DNA of 39,876 nt from Flavobacteriaceae bacterium. GTDB lineage: Bacteria > Bacteroidota > Bacteroidia > Flavobacteriales > Flavobacteriaceae. The notes under the pieces are model-generated. The model did no database searches, was not told the origin of the DNA, and saw only the letters and a program-made list of their open reading frames with translations. Made by a program: the position numbers and the translations under genes. Where the stretch lies: NCBI GenBank assembly GCA_002690805.1, contig NZFW01000007.1, positions 1-39,876 on the forward strand, written 5' to 3'. Positions within the stretch are counted from its first letter, which is position 1; every line of letters starts with the position of its first letter. Below are positions 14,314-24,328 of this stretch, one piece after another.

Positions 14314-17300
14314 TTAAAAATTAAAGGCTGCTGTAAATAAGACAGATTTGGTTTGTGGATTTGTAAAATAATCTAGACCAAGTGCATTTCCAACACCATA
14401 CTGATTTGTTTCAGGATCAATTCCAGGAACATTATTAATGTTAATTAGATTTCTACCAGTTGCAGTTAGTCTAATACTATCTAATCCTAGAATTGAATTT
14501 AAGTTATCGTTATCTAAAAGATAACTTAGAGATAACTCCCTAACCTTTGTAAAGGTTGCGTCATAAACTCCGAAATTATATGCTTGGTTATCACCAAAAC
14601 CTCCTCCAATTCCAGTCCTATACCAATCCTCGTCAAGGAGAACATTTCCTCCTCCAAAATCTCGAACATTACCTCTAACAGTAGTTCCTGCAGGTATAAG
14701 ATCTCCATCGTGATTTCTGAGATCTTCTGAAGTTGTGAGTCGATTAGATGTAGCTGTAGTAGTTCCAAACCTATGAAGAACCCATAATGTTCTAGGCATA
14801 AAATCTCCGCCTTCAGAATGTTCGACTACAACATTTAGTCTAAGTTTTTTATAATCAAGATTAAACCCTAATCCAGCTCTCCAATCGGGATTTGGATCTC
14901 CTAGAATTACAGGACTAGGAGTAATTTGAGGAAAACCATTTGCATCTAGAAGTAGACTTCCGTCTGGATTTGTTTGAGAACCTGTCCCAAATAAAACACC
15001 AAGTTGTTGACCTACAATGGCTCTTGAACTAACAGAAGCACCAGGACTTAAATTAATAGATTCAGTTCCAAATAGGTCAGTTACTTCATTTGTGTTTTTT
15101 GACCAATTTAATGATGTAGTTAATTTTAGCTCTTCTTTTTCTATTGCATTCCATCCTAAATCAAATTCAATACCATTGTTAGTCATACTCCCAAAATTAC
15201 CATACTGGGTTGAAAAACCAGAAGATGGAGAAAGATTCACATCAAGTAAAATACCATCAATTACGTTATCATAGTATGTAATACCTAGGGTTAAATCATT
15301 ATCAAAAAATCTTAAATCAGCCCCAACTTCCCATTCTGTTTTCACTTCAGGCTCAAGATTTGGATTACCTAAATTATTATCAAGTCTGTAACCTCCCCCA
15401 AAAGAATCAATTGCTATAGGATCACTATATGTTGAATAACTAAAACCTCCTTCAGCTAATGTTTGAAACTGATGAGGTGAAGGTTGGACTCCCACTTTTC
15501 CCCATGAAGCACGAAGCTTCCCAAAAGATAAGATACTAGATTCTAAGGCGCTTTTAGTGAAGTTCCAAGCTACATCAACAGATGGGTAAAAAAATGTTCC
15601 ATTAATTGTAGAGGAAGATTCTAATCCTCCAGAGAAATTAATATATAGTTGATCATACATGTCAAAGTTTAATACTGCATAACCTCTATTTGATCTTCTA
15701 AAAGTTCTGTAGTTTTCAAATGCAGTTGCTTCAGCTGCAGAATTTAAAGATGATGTTTGTTTTCTTGAATCAACTAAAAAACCAGTTACACTTCCTGAAT
15801 TCCTATTATACGATCTATCATTTAAACTCCAACCAACTGTTGAAGTGAGACTAATATCAGAATTTAAGTCTGTTGTTGCTCTTCCAATAAAATCAAGACT
15901 ATATTGGCGTTGTGCAATTTCACTTTCATAAAATGCTCCATTATTAAATGCACTACCAGCACTTCCCACAGGATATAAAGTTGTCCTTCTATCATCAGAA
16001 AAATCAATATTACCTCTTGCGATCATTTGAAGCCAGTTATTTGGTTTTATTGTTAATTCTGGTGTGGCAGTAATTCTATTTACAGTTGCAATAGATTTCT
16101 GTTCATTGACAGTCCACCCTGGATTATTATAACTAGGGTTTTGAGAGTTACCCAAATACCTTCTATAAGATCTGTGTCTGTTTTGAGTTTCAACACCCGA
16201 GGAACTAGTGTATGTACCTATATAATCTTCATTATCAAAATCAGCAGGGGTTCTAAGTAGCCCTAACATTATTCCTGCAGTATTGGAGCTCTGCTGAATT
16301 CGATCAGTCTGACTGTAGGTATAGGCCATTTTATTTGATAATGAAACCATATCATTTAGTTTGGCATTATAATTAAAACGTAGATTTGTTCTATCATAGG
16401 CAGAACCCATAATTATACCTTCTTGAGAGATATTAGAGACACTGAAAAAATATTTTCCATTATCTGTTCCGCCACTAATACTCAAATCGTTCTGTAGGAA
16501 TGTTCCTGTCTGAACAGCATTATTCCAGTTTTTATCGACAAATATTTCTTTTGAATTTTTTGCTGTTATGGGGTAATACAACGATCCATCTCTTGCAGTA
16601 AAAAACTGTCCTGAAGTATCAAAGGTATCAAGTCCACCAGCACGATCAGGAATGTAATCTCCCCAAGACTCTGCTCGAGTTGCCCCAAAAACACCTGATC
16701 TTCCTTGTCCCCATAAGTCTTGCATAGGAATTCTTTCAGAAACTTCATCAATCGAATAAGATGATGTAAATGTAATTTTTGCTTTTCCAGATTGCCCTTC
16801 CTTGGTTGTTATAACAACCACCCCATTTGCAGCTCTACTACCCCAAACGGCAGCAGCAGATGCTCCTTTTAAAACTTCCAAAGAAGCAATATCATTTGGG
16901 TTAAGGTCATTTATTCTTGAACCATTAGAAACTCCTCCAGATCGAGAGCCACGTCCATCAAAACTGTTATAGTTTGATGAATTATTCATTGGAACACCAT
17001 CTACAATAATTAAAGGATCACTAGCACCTGAAATTGTATTTGCTCCTCTAATTCGAATTGTAGAACCGGTTCCGGGATCTCCACTCACTCTTCTAATTTG
17101 AACTCCTGAAGCTTTTCCGCTAAGAGTATTTAAAAGAGTAGGCTCTCCTGACCTAACAACTGCACCTGTACTAACAACAGAGGAAGTTGAACCTTGTTCG
17201 TCTCTAACTACTTTAAAACCGAGAGAGGTTACTACGACCTCTTGCAGAAGTTGAGTATCTTCCTCCAATATAATATTTATTGAAGACTGATTACCAACCT

Positions 17301-17541
17301 GAATATTTTGAGTGACAAAACCTGTGTAGCTAACTTCTATGGTGTTTGAATCACCCTCAAGAGTAATTACATAATTCCCGTCAAAATCAGTACTAACACC
17401 GTTGTTTGTGCCTTGCTCAACAATATTAGCACCTGGTAAAGGACCATTTGCATCACTTACATTTCCAGAAATAGTTTTTTGTGAAAATCCTATACTAACT
17501 GAAAACAAAAGCAACAACAATAAATTAATCTGTTTTTTCAT
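14314..17541 (-). CDS. SusC/RagA-family TonB-dependent outer-membrane transporter
   Basis: 1075 aa. Signal peptide (1-20), then a carboxypeptidase-regulatory-like domain (ISGNVSDANGPLPGANI, ~24-95), a TonB-box-like EVVVTSLG and the plug domain with SGKASGVQI, IRIRGANTI and PLIIVDGVPMN, followed by a ~850-residue beta-barrel ending in the terminal aromatic FTAAFNF. It imports bulky nutrients with SusD, energised by TonB. It lies downstream of the S9 peptidase (87-bp gap) and the TolB-amidohydrolase gene, so the whole 23016-12879 block may be one operon. No anti-sigma/ECF pair is adjacent. Confidence 0.96.
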   Translation of the reverse strand: MKKQINLLLLLLFSVSIGFSQKTISGNVSDANGPLPGANIVEQGTNNGVSTDFDGNYVITLEGDSNTIEVSYTGFVTQNIQVGNQSSINIILEEDTQLLQEVVVTSLGFKVVRDEQGSTSSVVSTGAVVRSGEPTLLNTLSGKASGVQIRRVSGDPGTGSTIRIRGANTISGASDPLIIVDGVPMNNSSNYNSFDGRGSRSGGVSNGSRINDLNPNDIASLEVLKGASAAAVWGSRAANGVVVITTKEGQSGKAKITFTSSYSIDEVSERIPMQDLWGQGRSGVFGATRAESWGDYIPDRAGGLDTFDTSGQFFTARDGSLYYPITAKNSKEIFVDKNWNNAVQTGTFLQNDLSISGGTDNGKYFFSVSNISQEGIIMGSAYDRTNLRFNYNAKLNDMVSLSNKMAYTYSQTDRIQQSSNTAGIMLGLLRTPADFDNEDYIGTYTSSSGVETQNRHRSYRRYLGNSQNPSYNNPGWTVNEQKSIATVNRITATPELTIKPNNWLQMIARGNIDFSDDRRTTLYPVGSAGSAFNNGAFYESEIAQRQYSLDFIGRATTDLNSDISLTSTVGWSLNDRSYNRNSGSVTGFLVDSRKQTSSLNSAAEATAFENYRTFRRSNRGYAVLNFDMYDQLYINFSGGLESSSTINGTFFYPSVDVAWNFTKSALESSILSFGKLRASWGKVGVQPSPHQFQTLAEGGFSYSTYSDPIAIDSFGGGYRLDNNLGNPNLEPEVKTEWEVGADLRFFDNDLTLGITYYDNVIDGILLDVNLSPSSGFSTQYGNFGSMTNNGIEFDLGWNAIEKEELKLTTSLNWSKNTNEVTDLFGTESINLSPGASVSSRAIVGQQLGVLFGTGSQTNPDGSLLLDANGFPQITPSPVILGDPNPDWRAGLGFNLDYKKLRLNVVVEHSEGGDFMPRTLWVLHRFGTTTATSNRLTTSEDLRNHDGDLIPAGTTVRGNVRDFGGGNVLLDEDWYRTGIGGGFGDNQAYNFGVYDATFTKVRELSLSYLLDNDNLNSILGLDSIRLTATGRNLININNVPGIDPETNQYGVGNALGLDYFTNPQTKSVLFTAAFNF

Positions 17542-17595
17542 TTTGTTTGATTTGTTAAAAAATTGTTAAAAAATTTGATCAATCTAAGAATTATA

Positions 17596-17612
17596 AATTT
17601 GTAAAACAAATT
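17596..17612. other. Short inverted repeat upstream of susC
   Basis: AATTTGT, AAA, ACAAATT: a perfect 7-bp inverted repeat in the 87-bp gap before the susC start. It could be an operator or a weak attenuator between the S9 peptidase and susC. On the minus strand TTTG with a TAGATTGA about 20 bp on may be a degenerate promoter. Confidence 0.3.
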
Positions 17613-17628
17613 AATTATATTAATAAAA

Positions 17629-19644
17629 TTAATATTTATTTAACCATGTCAAAATATGGGAGACCTTGCTTATTAAATTACTTGGTCGTTTTGCAATGCC
17701 ATGACTGGCTTCGGGTATTTCAACCAGAACTGTAGGAATCTTTCTGAGTTTTAAGGCGTGATAAAGTTGTTTAGATTCACTAGGTGGAGTTCTTAGGTCA
17801 TTCATGCCAACCATTACCATAGTTGGAGTTTCTATATTTCCAACCAGAGATATAGGAGAAAACCCCCAATATGCCTCAAAGTTTTCCCAGGGTTGTCCTG
17901 GAAAACGAGTGTTTGCGTATTGAAAATAGTTATCAGCAATAAGAGTTTTACTAATCCAATTCATTACTGGTTTTATTACGGCAGCTGCTTCAAATCTATT
18001 ATTTTTTCCAATCATCCAAGCTGTCATTATACCACCAGCACTTCCACCAGTAACATAAAGCTTATTTTCATGAGCTATTCCCTTAGAGATAAAATAATCA
18101 ACACCATCCATTACATCATTGTAGTCCTGGCCAGGATAATTATGATGTAATAAGTTTGCAAATTCTGCTCCATAACTTGTGCTTCCTCTGGGATTGGGGT
18201 AAAAAACTATATAATCTGAAGCAGCGTAAAGTTGTATTTCTGCTGAAAATCTATTTCCGTAATTTGAAATTGGACCACCATGATTTTCAACTAAAAAACG
18301 ATACTTTTTATTTGGATCATATTTTGGGGGATATGCAATCCACCCTTGGACTTTTCTTTTATCATATGATGATTTATACCAAACAGTTTCTACTTTAGCT
18401 AAGTTTCTGTTTTTTAACAAAGGATCACTGATTTTTGTTATTTTCCTAAATCCTTTTGAGTCAATTAGGGCTAATTCAGCTGGATGTGATGGTAGGGTAT
18501 AGGTGTAGGCTATTTTTCCATTATTTGAAACTGAAAAAGAACCTCCACCATATGGCCTTCCTATTGATGTTCCGCCAAGTTGACTAGCAATTTTTTTGAC
18601 CTTTCCTGATAAGCTTAAATAACTAATTTTTGTATCACCATTAATATCATAGCTAATAAACAATCCTTCACTTTCTGAGTCCCAAAAGTATTGGTTGATA
18701 CTAGAGTCAATTTTTGAGCTTATTATTCTTTTGTTAGATCCATCTGATGACATAATTGATAAGCTTCTATTTTGATAGGCTTGAACCTCATCTTCATAAC
18801 CTGCATAAGCAATATATTCTCCATTGGGAGAAACAGCTGGTCTGTAATCAGGACCATTTCTGTTAGTTAAGGCTTTAATAACCTTATTTTTTAATGAAAT
18901 ACTATAGATTTCAGAATTTCTGAAATCATATTCCCAGTTCTTATTTCTGTTTGAAGAAAAATAAATTTTTGAATTATCTTCTGACCAAGATAAAGGACCG
19001 TTATGATTATAATTACCATGTGTTAATTGGTTAACACCTGAACCTTCTGATGAAATAATAAAAATATGATTAAACCCTGGATCTATATAACCTCTACCAT
19101 CAGCTTCATGATATAGCCTGTCTGTAATTCTTGCAGGTTTTGCCCAATTAGCACCATTTGGTTTTTCTGGCATTTTTATTAGAATTGGAGGAGGTGATTT
19201 TATATTCATATTGAATGCAATATTTCTTTCATCTGGAGACCAAGAGATATTTGAAGGACTTCCATTTAATTGAGATATTTTTGCAATTTTACCTGTATTT
19301 TTCCAATAAATATATATCTCAGAACCTTCTTTTGTTGAGCATATGTAGGCAAGACGGCTACCTGATGGAGACCATTTGGCACCATATTCTTGATCTTCTT
19401 TGGCTGTTAATTTTTGATGTTTAGTTCCATCAGAGTTAATTAACCATAAATCACCAACCGCTTTATCTTTTAGTATATCAAAGCGCATTCTTCTATAAAC
19501 AACTTCATTTCCAGAGGGACTTATTTGTGGGTCTGAAACATATTGCAAATCAAATACATCTTTGAAATTAAATTTATCATTATCAATTTGTGCATGAATA
19601 ATGTTAAAATAAAGGATACAGATTATAAAAAGAATTTTTTTCAT
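17629..19644 (-). CDS. S9 family (prolyl oligopeptidase-type) peptidase, secreted
   Basis: 671 aa with a signal peptide (residues ~1-19). Residues ~30-400 form a TolB/PD40-type propeller with repeated ISPSGNEV, WSPSGSRLAY, WSPDERNIAF, VSPNGEYIAY motifs. The C-terminal ~260 residues are the alpha/beta hydrolase domain: nucleophile in GGSAGGIMTAW (Ser535), Asp616 in GMNDLRTPP and His648 in EASHGI. Layout and length match the S9C dipeptidyl/acylaminoacyl-peptidase group, which cleaves short peptides in the periplasm. It lies 6 bp downstream of the TolB-amidohydrolase gene and upstream of susC, supporting a peptide-uptake locus. Confidence 0.93.
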   Translation of the reverse strand: MKKILFIICILYFNIIHAQIDNDKFNFKDVFDLQYVSDPQISPSGNEVVYRRMRFDILKDKAVGDLWLINSDGTKHQKLTAKEDQEYGAKWSPSGSRLAYICSTKEGSEIYIYWKNTGKIAKISQLNGSPSNISWSPDERNIAFNMNIKSPPPILIKMPEKPNGANWAKPARITDRLYHEADGRGYIDPGFNHIFIISSEGSGVNQLTHGNYNHNGPLSWSEDNSKIYFSSNRNKNWEYDFRNSEIYSISLKNKVIKALTNRNGPDYRPAVSPNGEYIAYAGYEDEVQAYQNRSLSIMSSDGSNKRIISSKIDSSINQYFWDSESEGLFISYDINGDTKISYLSLSGKVKKIASQLGGTSIGRPYGGGSFSVSNNGKIAYTYTLPSHPAELALIDSKGFRKITKISDPLLKNRNLAKVETVWYKSSYDKRKVQGWIAYPPKYDPNKKYRFLVENHGGPISNYGNRFSAEIQLYAASDYIVFYPNPRGSTSYGAEFANLLHHNYPGQDYNDVMDGVDYFISKGIAHENKLYVTGGSAGGIMTAWMIGKNNRFEAAAVIKPVMNWISKTLIADNYFQYANTRFPGQPWENFEAYWGFSPISLVGNIETPTMVMVGMNDLRTPPSESKQLYHALKLRKIPTVLVEIPEASHGIAKRPSNLISKVSHILTWLNKY

Positions 19645-19650
19645 ATTAAT

Positions 19651-22600
19651 TTAATTTCTTTCGATTCCAGGTAAATCTTTATTTGGAGATGATTGAGTCC
19701 AAGGATATTTAGCATTTTCTGATACTGGAAATATTTTATTTAGTGTTTCAGCATCATAGATGTATCCATTTTTAATCACATAGTTGATACTATTAGTATT
19801 TCTTATATTATCTAATGGATCTTTATCTAAAACTATTAAATCTGCAATTTTTCCAATTTCAATTGAACCAATATCATTTGATAAACCTAAAGCCTCTGCA
19901 CCAATTATGGTTGCAACCTTAAGCATGTTATGGTTAGAGATTCCTCCAGAGTACATGCTCCATAATTCCCAATGATATCCTAATCCTTGAAGTTGACCAT
20001 GTGAACCAACTCCAGCAATTCCTCCCGCTTCAACTAGATCATTCACAAAAACAGCATGATCCTCAAAAACATGTTCTTCATCCATGAACCATCCAGCATT
20101 TCTTCTTCTTGACTTTGAGTCTAATTCTGACTTTGGGGTGAAACGATTTAATTTTTTATCACCTTGAACGTCTTCTTTTGCATAATAGTAGTTCTCTGCC
20201 CAAGGTCCGCCATATGAAACAAGAAGGGTAGGGGTATATGCTGTCTTAGATTCGGCTACAAACTTTGTAAAATCTTTATACAAAGGATAAATTGGAAAAG
20301 AATGCTCATGACCTGGATAACCATCAAGTATTTGAGTGACATTTAATTTAAAATCTAAGCCTCCCTCGGTAGTAGGCATCAGCTTTTGTTCTTTTGCGGC
20401 TTGAATTATCCATTGTCTGTTTTTACGATTCCCTGTTAAATACATTTTAATTGTCTTTGTATTATAATATTTGGAATATTGTTTCAATACATTTCTTGCA
20501 TGATTTAAACTTTTAATATTATAGCCCCAGTAACCTACTCCAGGGCCAGTAGAATAAATTCTTGGGCCTGGAATCATTCCAGCTTCAACCATATCAGCAT
20601 ATGTTAGAACATCGGTAGTAGCAGTTTGGGGATCTCTGGTTGTTGTGACTCCATAAGCTAAGTTGGCAGCATAGACCCAAACATGATTTTTATGTAGTCC
20701 CCATGAGGGCCACATGTGCGCATGTGTATCAATAAATCCAGGAATTATTGTTTTACCCTTTAAATTTTTTATAAAAATCTTACTGTTGATTTTAGATATT
20801 TTCTTTTCTTTTAAGTAATCATTATTTGTTATGTCAATTCTACCATTTTCAACATCAATAATTCGATTATTCTTGATTAAAATGTCCCCATCTTCAATAA
20901 TCTGATCATCATTCATGCTAATGATTCTTGCGTTTTTCAAAAGAATTAGGCCTTCAGGAATATCTCTATTTGCCTTTACAAAGATGTCTAATTCCTTTGC
21001 TAGGTAAATATCCTCTTCTTCATCACCCTCTTTACCATCTTCATCATCATCTTTATCTTCTTCTTCTTCTTCTTCTTCTTCTTCTTCTTCTTCTTGTTCA
21101 TGAAGCCTCATTGATTCCTTTATGTCATATCGAAAAAGAGTTTTTCCTAAAGACCAGTAAACAATATCCCCATTAGAACTCCAGTTTGGAAATTGTCCTC
21201 CAAATTTAGTTAATTTCATTGATGGAAAATTTGCTTTTTTCGCATCACTTACATTAACTTTAACACCATCTGAGCCTACAAGAGGGACAGTAACAATGTA
21301 TATATCATTATTGATTTGGGCTAAAGCATAATCTCCCTTAGGAGCTCTTGTAATCAAACTTGCTTTTGAGGGATTTTTTTTTGGAGCAGATGGGGTATCT
21401 GAAAGAAGATGATTGTCATTATATCCAGAACCATAAACTGTTATTCCATCAATTTGAATATGTTTTTTTCGATCAAGACCATCCCAATTTATAGAAATTA
21501 GACCTTCACCAGATGAGTTTAAAAAAATACGATTATTATTTTGAGCAAAGTGTGGATTTGACAACTTCATACTACCTTTCATTATAAAGGTACTGCTTCC
21601 TTGTTGTTTAGCATCTAGCCAAACTAAACTTGTCCTTTGTCTGGAAGAAGATGGTCCATCTGATTCTCTAAAAGCATCAGCAGAGCCAGTAAAAGCTACA
21701 ATTCTATTATCATTACTCCATGCTGGCTCCCGATAAGTATTATTGTCATTTGTTAGTTTAATGGGTTTGTTTTTTTTTTCTATATCAACCTTATAAATAC
21801 CCCCACCTTTTGATTCATCCCATGTAACAAATGCAACTTCTTTTCCGTTAGGGTTCCAAACAGGCATTGCTTCTGTAAAATTAAATGAAGTTAATCTGAT
21901 TGGTTTTTTTTCTCTTAAACTCATCCAATACAATCTATCCAAAGCAATGAAAACTATTGAGCTACCGTCGGGTGATACTTTTTGATCACGAATTTGATTA
22001 ATATTAAAAGTTTTACTATCATCTATTGGATAATTAAATTTTAATTGAGGTCCTAAAGCAATCTCTTCCTCAACATTAAAAGGAATATTTACTGCACTTC
22101 CGCCTGCAATCGGAATTCTATATATTTTACCTCCATAAGAAGCCAATAACTCCTTACTGTCTGGCGTAAAAGACATTGCTGGTAAAACACCTAGTGGGGC
22201 AATTGACTCTTGCTCATCTCTTTGGACGGGGTAGGCAAGCCAGCTCTCTTCTTCTGTTTTTAAATTGCGCTTAACTAAACCAGTTTGATCATTGTATCTG
22301 CTCCCGTAAACTAGCCATTTTCCATCAGGAGAAAGTGTTGGAGAAAATGCTGAGCCATATCTTGATGTCATAACTTCTTTAGTTCCATCTTCTCTATCAT
22401 ATGTTGCCAACTGATATTGAGGAAAACGTGCATTATATTGCCAAGCACCAGTTCTCTGAGAAAACCATATTTTTTTACCGTCAGCACTAAATCTTGGCTC
22501 AGAAATTTTCAAATTATCTGGTTTATCAATTAATTGAACACCTGCTCCTCCTTTTTTGTGATATAAGTGTAATTTGTAATTACGAGTACCTTCACTCAAA

Positions 22601-23016
22601 GCAATATAGCTTCCATCCGGAGACCAATCTGCAGATTGCATCTGCTTTGTTTCTCCTTTAGTTACTCTAGTTGTATCTTCTTTTATTCTATCAATAATCC
22701 ACGCATTATTTCCTCCACTTCTATCAGAAAGAAATAGAATAGAATTTCCGTCTGGAGAATATCTTGGATGAGAATCAAAAGCTAAATCACTGGTAATTCT
22801 TGTTGCTCTTCCTCCTGATATTGGAAGTTCATAAATGTCACCTAAAAGATCAAAAAGTATTTTGCTCCCATCTGGATGAACGTCTAAAGAAAGCCATGTA
22901 CCTTCATTTGTTTCTATTTTAACTGATCTTTCCGGAACTAGAGGAAGCTTGTTGTTGGATTGAGCATAATTAAAATTTATTATCATTGATACAATAAAAA
23001 AACATAACTTTTTCAT
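19651..23016 (-). CDS. TolB-propeller/amidohydrolase fusion protein, secreted
   Basis: 1121 aa. Signal peptide (~1-18), then ~600 residues of PD40/TolB propeller repeats (LSLDVHPDGSKILF, YSPDGNSILF, WSPDGSYIAL, LSPDGKWLVY and others). Next comes an acidic linker (~650-680) with twelve consecutive Glu. The C-terminal amidohydrolase domain runs from ~690: IIPGFIDTHAHMWPSWG supplies the HxH metal site, PGHEHSFPIYP a further His, and GVGSHGQLQGLGYHWELW a motif of this fusion family, where His stands where many amidohydrolases have Asp. DLIVLDKDPL ends the fold. Such fusions are thought to act on peptides or cyclic amides in the periplasm. First gene of the block running into the S9 peptidase, SusC and SusD. 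Confidence 0.9.
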   Translation of the reverse strand: MKKLCFFIVSMIINFNYAQSNNKLPLVPERSVKIETNEGTWLSLDVHPDGSKILFDLLGDIYELPISGGRATRITSDLAFDSHPRYSPDGNSILFLSDRSGGNNAWIIDRIKEDTTRVTKGETKQMQSADWSPDGSYIALSEGTRNYKLHLYHKKGGAGVQLIDKPDNLKISEPRFSADGKKIWFSQRTGAWQYNARFPQYQLATYDREDGTKEVMTSRYGSAFSPTLSPDGKWLVYGSRYNDQTGLVKRNLKTEEESWLAYPVQRDEQESIAPLGVLPAMSFTPDSKELLASYGGKIYRIPIAGGSAVNIPFNVEEEIALGPQLKFNYPIDDSKTFNINQIRDQKVSPDGSSIVFIALDRLYWMSLREKKPIRLTSFNFTEAMPVWNPNGKEVAFVTWDESKGGGIYKVDIEKKNKPIKLTNDNNTYREPAWSNDNRIVAFTGSADAFRESDGPSSSRQRTSLVWLDAKQQGSSTFIMKGSMKLSNPHFAQNNNRIFLNSSGEGLISINWDGLDRKKHIQIDGITVYGSGYNDNHLLSDTPSAPKKNPSKASLITRAPKGDYALAQINNDIYIVTVPLVGSDGVKVNVSDAKKANFPSMKLTKFGGQFPNWSSNGDIVYWSLGKTLFRYDIKESMRLHEQEEEEEEEEEEEEDKDDDEDGKEGDEEEDIYLAKELDIFVKANRDIPEGLILLKNARIISMNDDQIIEDGDILIKNNRIIDVENGRIDITNNDYLKEKKISKINSKIFIKNLKGKTIIPGFIDTHAHMWPSWGLHKNHVWVYAANLAYGVTTTRDPQTATTDVLTYADMVEAGMIPGPRIYSTGPGVGYWGYNIKSLNHARNVLKQYSKYYNTKTIKMYLTGNRKNRQWIIQAAKEQKLMPTTEGGLDFKLNVTQILDGYPGHEHSFPIYPLYKDFTKFVAESKTAYTPTLLVSYGGPWAENYYYAKEDVQGDKKLNRFTPKSELDSKSRRRNAGWFMDEEHVFEDHAVFVNDLVEAGGIAGVGSHGQLQGLGYHWELWSMYSGGISNHNMLKVATIIGAEALGLSNDIGSIEIGKIADLIVLDKDPLDNIRNTNSINYVIKNGYIYDAETLNKIFPVSENAKYPWTQSSPNKDLPGIERN
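21058..21099. repeat. Trinucleotide (TTC)n microsatellite inside a coding region
   Basis: Twelve uninterrupted TTC units (21058-21093), then TTG and TTC. On the coding (minus) strand these are GAA codons giving a twelve-Glu run in the linker between propeller and amidohydrolase. All twelve Glu use the same codon, so the tract is a slippage-prone microsatellite; length changes would stay in frame. Confidence 0.95.
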
Positions 23017-23140
23017 AATGAATTATTTAAAAATAGATAATAAATATATCTAAAAATAAATAATGATAATAAAGATTATTTAATATAAATTATTAAATAT
23101 TATTAATTTAGAAATTAGATTTATTTTAAATAATGCTAGA

Positions 23141-24328
23141 GTGGACCATTTAAAAAAACCATTTTTATTAATACTTTTTTTCTGTAATAATGTTTTTTGT
23201 CAAGAAAATCCTTTAGCAGAAATAATGAAATTAAACTTACCAATAATAAAAAAGGTAAGGACAAATTTAAAGGCTCATCAAGTTCAACTTAAATATATTC
23301 AAATTAATAGAGATAGTGATGAAAGTTTTTTTAAGGAATACTATTTTCAAAAGAACGATTCTAATTATTTTTATCCAGCAAGCACTGTAAAGCTTCCAAT
23401 TGCAATATTAGCTTTACAAAAAATAAATCAATTAAAAAAAGATGGAATAAATATTGATATGAATACTCCATTTCACATTATTGATCCTATATCTAGAAAA
23501 TACATAGCCAAAAGCGATAGCACTAACCCTAAAAATCAATTAACTATTTCTCACTTAATAAAAAAAGTTTTTTTGATAAGTGATAATGATGCTTACAACT
23601 ATCTTTTTGATTTTCTTGGAAAAGACTATATAAATTCAGAAATGAAAAAAAAAGACATTAATAATTTCAGTATTAGACATAAGTTTTTGGGGTTAAATAA
23701 TAATCAAACATGGGAGTATTGTTTTTTTAATAAAAAGGACACTTTATACATACAAAAATCAATAGAATCAAAAAATATTCCAATTGTTAAATTAAAAAAT
23801 CAAGACAAAGGAATAGCTAATCTTGTTAAGGGAAAATTAGTAAATAAACCAATGAATTTTAGTAAAAAAAATTGGTTATCATTAAGTTCACAAACAAAAA
23901 TTATAAAGAGAATTTTTTTTCCTGAAACCTTCCCGAGAGAAAATTTATTTAGCTTGGATAATTATCAAATAATGTTTATAAAAAAATGGATGGGAAAAAA
24001 CACGTTAGAGAGTACTATTTTTTCTTCAAATGAACAAAACAAACTATATGATAGTTATGTAAAGTTTTTTATATATGGTGATACTAAAGGTAAAATGAAT
24101 GATGAAATTCGTATTTATAACAAAGTTGGTTTTGCTTATGGAACAGTCTCGGATGTCGCATATATAGTAAATAAAAAAAAAGGAATTGAATTTATACTTG
24201 CAGGTACAATTTTAGTGAATTCAAATCAAATATTTAATGATGACATATATGAAAATGAAGAAGTTGGCATCCCATTTTTAGCTGAAATTGGACGTCAAAT
24301 TTATCTTTATGAATTAAATAGAAGATAG
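23141..24328 (+). CDS. Class A beta-lactamase-like serine hydrolase, exported
   Basis: 395 aa starting at GTG; the start is supported by an immediate signal peptide (KKPFLLILFFCNNVFCQ), and no in-frame ATG lies before residue 29. The penicillin-recognising motifs are present: YPASTVKLP (Ser81-x-x-Lys84), ISDNDAYNYLF (SDN, 147-149) and a KTG equivalent, NKVGFAYG (KVG). It is longer than a class A enzyme (~290 aa), with an insertion of about 90 residues between the SDN and KVG motifs. It may be a peptidase or esterase rather than an antibiotic-resistance enzyme. It is divergent from the TolB-amidohydrolase gene (124-bp gap) and ends exactly where the convergent M20 gene begins. Confidence 0.8.
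   Translation: MDHLKKPFLLILFFCNNVFCQENPLAEIMKLNLPIIKKVRTNLKAHQVQLKYIQINRDSDESFFKEYYFQKNDSNYFYPASTVKLPIAILALQKINQLKKDGINIDMNTPFHIIDPISRKYIAKSDSTNPKNQLTISHLIKKVFLISDNDAYNYLFDFLGKDYINSEMKKKDINNFSIRHKFLGLNNNQTWEYCFFNKKDTLYIQKSIESKNIPIVKLKNQDKGIANLVKGKLVNKPMNFSKKNWLSLSSQTKIIKRIFFPETFPRENLFSLDNYQIMFIKKWMGKNTLESTIFSSNEQNKLYDSYVKFFIYGDTKGKMNDEIRIYNKVGFAYGTVSDVAYIVNKKKGIEFILAGTILVNSNQIFNDDIYENEEVGIPFLAEIGRQIYLYELNRR

Noticed and set aside
20928-21176. 82-codon plus-strand ORF with a long poly-Leu run
   Set aside because: It is the antisense reading of the (GAA)n tract inside the TolB-amidohydrolase gene.
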